This document shows, one piece after another, positions 15,404-18,838 of a stretch of 18,838 nucleotides of DNA. The translations under genes and the position numbers were made by a program. Position 1 is the first letter of the stretch. The number at the start of each line of letters is the position of its first letter. Origin of the DNA: Planctomycetota bacterium (GTDB lineage Bacteria; Planctomycetota; Phycisphaerae; UBA1845). Below the pieces are notes generated by a model that worked only from the letters and a program-made list of their open reading frames with translations, was not told the origin of the DNA and searched no databases. The stretch lies in NCBI GenBank assembly GCA_024277835.1, contig JAJRUK010000026.1:1-18838 (forward strand), read 5' to 3'.

Positions 15404-17349
15404 GACGCCCCCCCTTCGGTTGTGCTCGACACACTTTTCACATTCGCCCGACCAGACCCCGCTGGAAGTCGAACCAAAAACGTCGATCCATTACCAAGTT
15501 TGCTCATCAATTGAATGTCCCCGCCGTGACGCCGTACGATTTCGCGCGCCGTAAACAGACCGATCCCCGTTCCCGTCTGCGCTTCGACCTCAGGCCCGCT
15601 ACCCCTTTCAAATTTTTGGAAGATTCGGGCGTGATCGACAGCGTCGATTCCGATGCCGCTATCTTTCACCGTGACCACGACTTGCTCTCGCTCGACCTGA
15701 CACCCAACCACGATCGTCCCGCCCTTCGGCGTATACTTGATTGCGTTCCCAAGAAGGTTGTTGACAACAACCGCAAGCTTGTCGCGATCTCCGTCGATGG
15801 GTTCGAGCTTCGCGGGCAGAACCAACTGAAGTTCCATCTCTTTGTCCTCAGCCATCCCCCGAACATCTCGAACGCCTTCTTCCAGAAGTCGCCGAAGGTT
15901 GACTTTCTCCGACCGAATCTCGATCGACCCCAGGTCCAGTTGCGAAACGCTCAAGATGTCTTCCACAAGGCGAGATAAACGTCGCGTCTCCTTTGTGATT
16001 ACGTTGTAGCACTCAGTGATGACCGCCTTGTCCTCAAACATCCCGCTCGATAGCGTTTCCGTATACGCACGAATGTTTGTGAGTGGCGTCCGTAGTTCAT
16101 GGGCGACCTGCGCCACAAACTCTTCCCGGCTGCGCTCCGCGCGAACTTGCTGACTCACGTCACGCATCATCACAACCGCACCCGCAGGCGAAGACGACGC
16201 GCGAAGCGCACAGATCGTCACACGAAGGATGATCCCACCCGACGAGTCCTCACTGCCAATCTCAACGACCTCACTCATCCCCTCGAAACAACCGTCCCCG
16301 CGATGCGAGCGATCGACGAGTTGCCAAATCTCCTGACCACTCGCGGACGTCTCGAGGTCCGCAGGCAGCGCCAAACGCGACGTACCCTCGTCCCAACCAA
16401 GAAGACAACAGGCTGCTGCATTCGCAAACCCGATTCGACCGTCCTCATTCAGCAGAACGACTCCGTCAGGAACCGCGTTCAGCGCCCTTGCCACGGTTCC
16501 CGCGCTCGTTCGCTCAAGGGCCTCCGAAAGTTCCGCCGTCGCTTCGTTCCGATCCGCCGACTGAATCAATCGACGGGTAAGCTCAATAAGCTCGTTCCAA
16601 CCCGCCGTCGCCGCGTCTCGGGCATCGGGTATCGACATCACCTCAAGGCGCTCGGCAACACAGTCGCGATTCTCAGCGAGTCGAGACGCGATCTGCCGCG
16701 CACCGCGTAACTGCTCGCGAAGACACCGGTAGACCACAAAGAGCGAGCCAAGCACGACAAACACCACAGACAGGGTGCCCGCGTGTCGAGCGAGCGAACT
16801 CTCTAACCGTCGCTCCGCAGGAACCACGACGTCAAGAAAACCCGCCTGACCAGCAGCACCTTCACCATCGCTCGACAACATCCCGGAAAGCGGATACTGC
16901 ATACGAAGCGTGGCTGTCTCCGCCGTTGAACCTGCGACCGAAACCACAGCAACCGTGAACCGATCGCCGCCGCTGATCCGGTCGCCTCGCGGAGTCCCTT
17001 CCTCCGAAGGTTGTGTTGAGGCAACGACAGTCCCATCAGCAACCACAGCAGCACGAAGCCCGGGAACCGCCATCGCAAGATCGCGCAAGACATGTCGCAT
17101 CCGCCGAACCGCCGCTTCGTCCGACAAACCAAGGCGGGGTGTTTCCTCCAGGCGATCGCCAACGAGCTTCACCATCGCTTGGGTCTGCTGCTGATAGTGA
17201 GTACGTGCCTCGTTTCGATTCGCGCCGATCCCGTACCGAGCAACAGCTCCCAGTCCGACCAAATAGATCAGCACAACCGACAGCCCAAACCAGCGCGGAA
17301 CCTCCTCAGCAGTTAGAAACCTACGAACAGAATTCCAGTTCAGACTCAA
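15400..17349 (-). CDS. Membrane sensor histidine kinase with PAS domain
   Basis: This 649-residue kinase has two transmembrane helices (about 21-41 and 190-208) enclosing a periplasmic sensor of about 150 residues with a VVADGTVVASTQ segment suggestive of a PAS-like (PDC) fold. A linker or HAMP-like helix, a cytoplasmic PAS domain (about 285-400; ALNAVPDGVVLLNEDGRIGFAN), and the kinase core follow. The dimerisation helix carries VAHELRTPLTN with phospho-acceptor His417; the ATP lid has NNLLGNAIKYTP (N box), DSGIGI (563-568) and GTGIGL (593-598). The layout is PhoR/PhoQ-like. TTG at 17349 follows GAGGAG by eight bases and places the first helix correctly. It is the first gene of the signalling block, preceded by a 399-bp gap, so the main promoter should lie there. 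Confidence 0.95.
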   Translation of the reverse strand: MSLNWNSVRRFLTAEEVPRWFGLSVVLIYLVGLGAVARYGIGANRNEARTHYQQQTQAMVKLVGDRLEETPRLGLSDEAAVRRMRHVLRDLAMAVPGLRAAVVADGTVVASTQPSEEGTPRGDRISGGDRFTVAVVSVAGSTAETATLRMQYPLSGMLSSDGEGAAGQAGFLDVVVPAERRLESSLARHAGTLSVVFVVLGSLFVVYRCLREQLRGARQIASRLAENRDCVAERLEVMSIPDARDAATAGWNELIELTRRLIQSADRNEATAELSEALERTSAGTVARALNAVPDGVVLLNEDGRIGFANAAACCLLGWDEGTSRLALPADLETSASGQEIWQLVDRSHRGDGCFEGMSEVVEIGSEDSSGGIILRVTICALRASSSPAGAVVMMRDVSQQVRAERSREEFVAQVAHELRTPLTNIRAYTETLSSGMFEDKAVITECYNVITKETRRLSRLVEDILSVSQLDLGSIEIRSEKVNLRRLLEEGVRDVRGMAEDKEMELQLVLPAKLEPIDGDRDKLAVVVNNLLGNAIKYTPKGGTIVVGCQVEREQVVVTVKDSGIGIDAVDHARIFQKFERGSGPEVEAQTGTGIGLFTAREIVRRHGGDIQLMSKLGNGSTFLVRLPAGSGRANVKSVSSTTEGGAS

Positions 17350-17357
17350 AGCGCACG

Positions 17358-17363
17358 CTCCTC
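17358..17363 (-). promoter_or_regulatory. Ribosome binding site for the TTG-started histidine kinase
   Basis: GAGGAG on the minus strand lies eight bases before the TTG at 17349. It supports that start; no ATG nearby in frame gives a better one. Confidence 0.55.
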
Positions 17364-17641
17364 ATAGCCAGGGCGGACTTTGCCCACAGCAATCACTTAT
17401 CGAGTAGGGAATTACCGCAATTCACTTGCGCGAGCGCCAAGGCGCGTAACGATAACTAAACGCGACGCCTATCGGACATGCGAAACCCCGGTAACTTCAA
17501 AGGATAGGACGCCACACGCACACGGGTCGATAACCCGGTCAATCAGCGATAGCATCAATCGATATGTTCGGTCCTGAAAACCCTAGGGCGATAACACGAA
17601 CCCCAACCGCGCCCGACCAACACCCCGAGCAAAACCCGAGC

Positions 17642-17659
17642 CGCAGGCTTCAGCCTGCG
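17642..17659 (-). terminator. Hairpin downstream of metK, possible terminator or REP-like element
   Basis: CGCAGGCT and AGCCTGCG form a perfect 8-bp inverted repeat with only two bases between them (in practice seven pairs with a TTCA loop). It lies about 90 bases past the metK stop. On the minus strand it is followed by GGCTCGGGTTTTGC, a weak T stretch, so termination is only possible. The arm sequence resembles the CAGGCTxxAGCCTG arm of common REP elements, as an alternative. Confidence 0.35.
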
Positions 17660-17748
17660 CGGGCGTTCGACGTCAAGGATCAAACCTGTTCAATAATGCT
17701 CACGAACCGAAGCATCACACAATCGAACAAATCAACCGCGTCCGTACC

Positions 17749-18838
17749 TCAAACCGCCTGCAAAACATTCGCCGCGCTCGTAAGCTCCGTCACGCGGTCT
17801 GTCTTTTCCCAAGTGAATCCGTCGCCGCTTCGACCGAAGTGCCCATGCCGCGCCGTCTCGAAGAAGACCGGACGACGAAGGTCAAGATACTCAATAATCC
17901 CTGCGGGTTTGAGCGGAAACGTCTCGCGAACCAGCTTCGCCAGTCGCGAATTCGAAAGCTCGCTCGTCCCGAATGAGTCAACAAGAACGCTCACCGGTTC
18001 CGCGACACCAATCGCATACGCAAGCTGAACCTCCGCCTGCTTTGCCAGCTTCGCAGCGACGATGTTCTTGGCGATATGGCGGGCCATGTATGCGGCAGAC
18101 CGATCCACCTTCGACGGATCCTTGCCAGAAAACGCCCCGCCACCATGCCGACCCCGGCCACCATAAGTATCAACGATAATTTTCCGACCCGTCAAACCGC
18201 AATCGCCATGCGGACCACCGACAATGAACCGACCGGTCGGATTCACATGAATCGTCACCTTGTCGTTCCAGAAACTCGCACACTCGCGTTCGATCACGGG
18301 GCGAATCACCTTGTCAACGATCTCCGCCTCGGCAGCCTTGCTCATATTCCCGCCGTTCGCTTCATCGATCACGTCTTCCGTATGCTGCGTCGAAATCACG
18401 ATGTTATCCAATCCGACAGGCGTCCCGCCTTCATAGCGAACCGTAACCTGCGACTTGGAATCCGGACGAAGCCAGGGAATCTCACCCGTTTGACGAGCCT
18501 CCGCCAATCGTTCGACCAATCGATGCGACAGATGAATCGGAAGCGGCATGAGCTGTTCGGTCTCGTCACACGCGAACCCGAACATCAACCCCTGATCGCC
18601 AGCCCCCTGCTCCGCATGAAGCCCTGCACCCTCGGTAACGCCCTGACTAATGTCGGCTGACTGAGAATGAAGCGAACGCAGAACCGCACAGCTTCGATAG
18701 TCAAAACCCGTGGCGGGGTCGTCGTAGCCGATCTTACGAATCGTCTCGCGGATCGTATCCTCCGCCGCCCCAAGCGCATCCCGGGCAGCCGGATTGTGAA
18801 CTGTCACTTCGCCAGCCACAACGACCAACCCGGTCGTA
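17749..18838 (-). CDS. metK: S-adenosylmethionine synthetase (methionine adenosyltransferase), 5' end missing
   Basis: About 362 residues are visible; the frame runs on to the window edge (TTGLVVVAGEVTV), so the first 40-50 residues, including the ATP-binding HPDK region, are outside. The enzyme makes S-adenosylmethionine from methionine and ATP in the cytoplasm. Diagnostic motifs are present: signature 1 as GAGDQGLMFGFACDET (the usual Tyr is Phe), NIVISTQHTEDV, NPTGRFIVGGPHGDCGLTGRK, and signature 2 GGGAFSGKDPSKVDRSAAY with the P-loop-like Gly-rich stretch. The C terminus (SVLVDSFGTSELSN, FPLKPAGIIEYLDL, FFETARHGHFGRSG) is complete and normal. The gene is in the same direction as the signalling/pilus operon but is separated by 399 bp and is probably transcribed independently. 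Confidence 0.98.
   Translation of the reverse strand, partial: TTGLVVVAGEVTVHNPAARDALGAAEDTIRETIRKIGYDDPATGFDYRSCAVLRSLHSQSADISQGVTEGAGLHAEQGAGDQGLMFGFACDETEQLMPLPIHLSHRLVERLAEARQTGEIPWLRPDSKSQVTVRYEGGTPVGLDNIVISTQHTEDVIDEANGGNMSKAAEAEIVDKVIRPVIERECASFWNDKVTIHVNPTGRFIVGGPHGDCGLTGRKIIVDTYGGRGRHGGGAFSGKDPSKVDRSAAYMARHIAKNIVAAKLAKQAEVQLAYAIGVAEPVSVLVDSFGTSELSNSRLAKLVRETFPLKPAGIIEYLDLRRPVFFETARHGHFGRSGDGFTWEKTDRVTELTSAANVLQAV

Larger units (their letters stand above)
17350..17748. other. 399-bp leader between metK and the kinase gene, rich in inverted repeats
   Basis: No convincing protein is encoded on either strand. Several inverted repeats occur: CGCAGGCT/AGCCTGCG (17642-17659), CGGGT/ACCCG (17523-17537), CCTATC/GATAGG (17468-17473 with 17503-17508), GCGCC/GGCGC (17434-17445), and GGGC/GCCC (17371-17385) just upstream of the ribosome binding site. 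No clear sigma-70 or sigma-54 promoter stands out, though the promoter of the signalling/pilus operon is expected here. It does not match any riboswitch class I can recognise. Confidence 0.5.

Noticed and set aside
14528..15514. Long plus-strand open frame (328 codons), with similar ones at 13135-14205 and 11203-12045
   Set aside because: They lie opposite well-supported genes (HD-GYP/receiver, GGDEF-like, pilB), encode Arg/Ser/Pro-rich sequence without recognisable domains, and are expected shadows of GC-rich coding DNA.
17350..17400. c-di-GMP-I riboswitch-like GCAAAG...GGCTA string on the minus strand before the kinase
   Set aside because: Only the second half loosely resembles the class; the first half with its GGGCAAACC and tetraloop receptor is missing.
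1..18838. CRISPR arrays, tRNA/rRNA genes, insertion sequences, phage or toxin-antitoxin genes
   Set aside because: None was seen on reading; no spaced direct repeats, cloverleaf structure or transposase motifs were found.

Overview
All recognisable genes lie on the minus strand, so the window reads right to left, from metK at the high-coordinate end to an ABC-2 permease cut off at position 1. The best guess for the organism is a planctomycete, probably Phycisphaerae. This rests on the style of the two pilins (GFSLVELVIV-type N terminus, a GPYLR-P motif, aromatic C-terminal residue), on a palindromic REP-type doublet near 2967-3008 whose translation gives the GTGILPV / TGKMPVPH artefact I associate with Planctomycetes and Verrucomicrobia, and on frequent GTG and TTG starts. 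This is inference from family resemblance, not a database match.

Layout in transcription order. (1) metK, 5' end missing (17749-18838). (2) A 399-bp leader or intergenic stretch with several inverted repeats. (3) A signalling block of five overlapping genes: membrane histidine kinase, stand-alone receiver, GAF-like/HD-GYP protein, membrane GAF-like/degenerate-GGDEF protein, and a STAS-domain protein (12042-17349). (4) A type IV pilus/type II secretion-like assembly block: PilB, PilC, PilM, PilN, PilO, a PilP/GspC-like protein and a first prepilin (5604-12000). (5) A strong intrinsic terminator, then a second, paralogous prepilin (4905-5456). (6) A 425-bp gap without a convincing gene, then a membrane protein built from three VanZ-like units (3076-4479). 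(7) A REP-like doublet, then an overlapping HlyD/YbhG-like adaptor, ABC ATPase and ABC-2 permease (1-2819), a YbhGFSR-type exporter.

The most interesting part is the joined signalling and pilus cluster. Inside each block neighbouring genes overlap or lie within a few bases, and only 41 bp separates the STAS gene from pilB. Kinase, receiver and HD-GYP protein look like a split RpfG-type system that would lower c-di-GMP. The GGDEF-fold protein has lost its catalytic signature. The PilB N terminus carries two 24-residue repeats separated by five residues, the arrangement of the MshEN c-di-GMP-binding domain. The inferred model is a pilus or secretion machine whose motor senses c-di-GMP and is co-expressed with the enzymes and sensors that set it. 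No secretin, prepilin peptidase or PilT-type ATPase is present here, so those parts must be encoded elsewhere.
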